A stretch of DNA of 5,556 nt from Prosthecobacter debontii (GTDB taxonomy: Bacteria; Verrucomicrobiota; Verrucomicrobiia; Verrucomicrobiales; Akkermansiaceae), in NCBI GenBank assembly GCA_945885485.1, contig CAMCYT010000178.1, positions 1 to 5,556 of the forward strand. The letters run 5' to 3'. Position numbers and translations under genes: made by a program. The notes under the pieces are model-generated. The model did not search any database and was not told the DNA's origin. It saw only the letters and a program-made list of their open reading frames with translations. Shown here one piece after another: positions 4,559-5,556 of the stretch (the first letter of the stretch is position 1; each line of letters begins with the position of its first letter).

Positions 4559-5556
4559 ATGAACCCGTCACCAGCAGCAACCCACAAGCAGCGCGACAAA
4601 ACCTCAGGGCGTAATCGTTCTCTTCTGATTCTTGCGATCCTGCTGGCATTCCCGTCCACCGGTTTCATCCAAAAAATCGCAGGTCTGTGGGGCGTGGCGG
4701 GATACGTGGTCGCTGTGGTGGCGGTCGTTTTCCTAACCGCTGCGCTGACGAGAGGATTCTCCCCATTTCTACAACTCCACTTCAAAGGCCTCGCCACTCT
4801 CATCATTGTCGGACTCGCGACTTCCTTCATCATCCTCCACCCCTTTGAGGATGGCCGGGGTCCGGGGAAAAGCAGCGATCGGGATGAGGGTCTGGAAATG
4901 GCAGTGACCCGCCTCTGCAACGGCGAGACCCCGTATTATCCCTCTAACAAAACCGCTGGTCCACTTTCCATTCTGCCGGGTTCGATCTTACTATCCGCAC
5001 CCTTCGTCGCACTTGGAAACCCCGGATATCAGAATGTTTTTTGGCTTGCTGCATTCCTTTTGACCGCGAGTTTTTTCCTGAGGGACAAGGCAGCGGCTCT
5101 CTGGGTGTTGGTAGTTCCCATTGGCATCTCGACAGCGGCACTGTATGAATTCATCTCAGGCGGGGACTTGATTGCCAACGGGATCTTCGTTGCGCTTCTG
5201 TTCCTATTCACTTTGAACATCTGGGGAAATCCTTCGTCCCCTCAGTGGCAACGTTGGCTCGCTTGCATCCTTCTGGGCGTTTGCCTCGCATCCCGGATCA
5301 ACTTCCTTCTTCTGGTTCCACTTTTCGGTGCCGCGATGTGGAAAGAATCCGGTTTCAAAGCCGCCATCATAGGTTCTCTTCTCGTTGTCATTACCAGCAT
5401 CTCCATCAGCCTTCCATTCTACCTGCACGACCCTTCAGGATTTGCCCCGTTAGGCTCACGGAACAAAATCGCGTTTGCAGATGAAATCCTTCCTTGGGCA
5501 AGCGAGGTGATGATCGGAATCACGATTCTGACCTCTTCGCTCGCTGCGCTATGGTT
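4559..5556 (+). CDS. Polytopic membrane protein, GT-C-like (partial, 3' end outside window)
   Basis: The frame stays open from ATG 4559 to the right edge (332 codons plus two bases). After a polar, positively charged N-terminus (residues 1-20), hydrophobic segments appear near 21-37, 42-63, 76-94, 136-152, 158-174, 180-197, 204-221, 233-258, 267-288 and 316-332, indicating a polytopic inner-membrane protein. The loop after the third segment carries DRDEG (107-111), an acidic pattern found in the first periplasmic loop of GT-C glycosyltransferases. It is followed by NGETPYYP and GPLSILPG (121-141), which resemble motifs in uncharacterised GT-39/GT-87-like proteins. LASRINFLLLVP (243-254) also fits that group. 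A role in transferring sugar from a lipid-linked donor at the periplasmic side is inferred. It starts one base after the STELLO-like stop (TGAAATG), implying translational coupling. It could instead be a polymerase or flippase-like protein. Confidence 0.8.
   Translation, partial: MNPSPAATHKQRDKTSGRNRSLLILAILLAFPSTGFIQKIAGLWGVAGYVVAVVAVVFLTAALTRGFSPFLQLHFKGLATLIIVGLATSFIILHPFEDGRGPGKSSDRDEGLEMAVTRLCNGETPYYPSNKTAGPLSILPGSILLSAPFVALGNPGYQNVFWLAAFLLTASFFLRDKAAALWVLVVPIGISTAALYEFISGGDLIANGIFVALLFLFTLNIWGNPSSPQWQRWLACILLGVCLASRINFLLLVPLFGAAMWKESGFKAAIIGSLLVVITSISISLPFYLHDPSGFAPLGSRNKIAFADEILPWASEVMIGITILTSSLAALW

Noticed and set aside
4471..4920. 149-codon open frame on the minus strand
   Set aside because: It is antisense to the end of the STELLO-like gene and the start of the membrane protein, both supported by motifs or hydrophobic pattern. 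Its own translation shows no domain.

Overview
The window looks like part of a surface-polysaccharide (O-antigen, capsule or exopolysaccharide) or glycoconjugate gene cluster from a Gram-negative-type bacterium. My best guess for the lineage is Verrucomicrobiota or a close PVC relative. This rests on moderately GC-rich genes, the absence of recognisable Shine-Dalgarno sequences before every start, a STELLO-type glycosyltransferase, and an AT-rich intergenic array built on a GGAAGGCAGGAA word. It is an inference, not an identification.

Layout. Bases 1-670 carry no credible gene. They hold a dense array of nested direct, tandem and inverted repeats that runs off the left edge. Bases 671-1498 encode a GT11 alpha-1,2-fucosyltransferase. 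Bases 1577-1825 are the remains of a family 2 glycosyltransferase, with an in-frame stop, an apparent internal deletion and a lost C-terminus. A class I SAM-dependent methyltransferase follows (about 1864-2613). After a 187-base gap with no recognised content come three closely packed genes on the same strand: a DPM1-like polyprenyl-phosphate glycosyltransferase (2801-3541), a STELLO/DUF288-type glycosyltransferase (3556-4557), and the first 332 codons of a polytopic membrane protein resembling GT-C glycosyltransferases (4559 to the right edge).

How the genes may work together. All genes and the gene remnant point rightward. The fucosyltransferase would add L-fucose from GDP-fucose to a glycan, and the methyltransferase could modify a sugar or lipid intermediate. 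The last three genes are separated by 14 bases and 1 base and are probably co-transcribed. A plausible reading is that the DPM1-like enzyme charges a polyprenyl phosphate with a sugar, the membrane protein uses that lipid-linked sugar on the periplasmic side, and the STELLO-like enzyme acts in the cytoplasm on the same product. The substrates cannot be read from the sequence.

The points most worth a second look are the nested palindromic repeat array, the decayed GT2 gene, the bacterial STELLO-type enzyme beside a DPM1-like enzyme with an altered DxD motif, and the uncharacterised membrane protein cut by the window edge.
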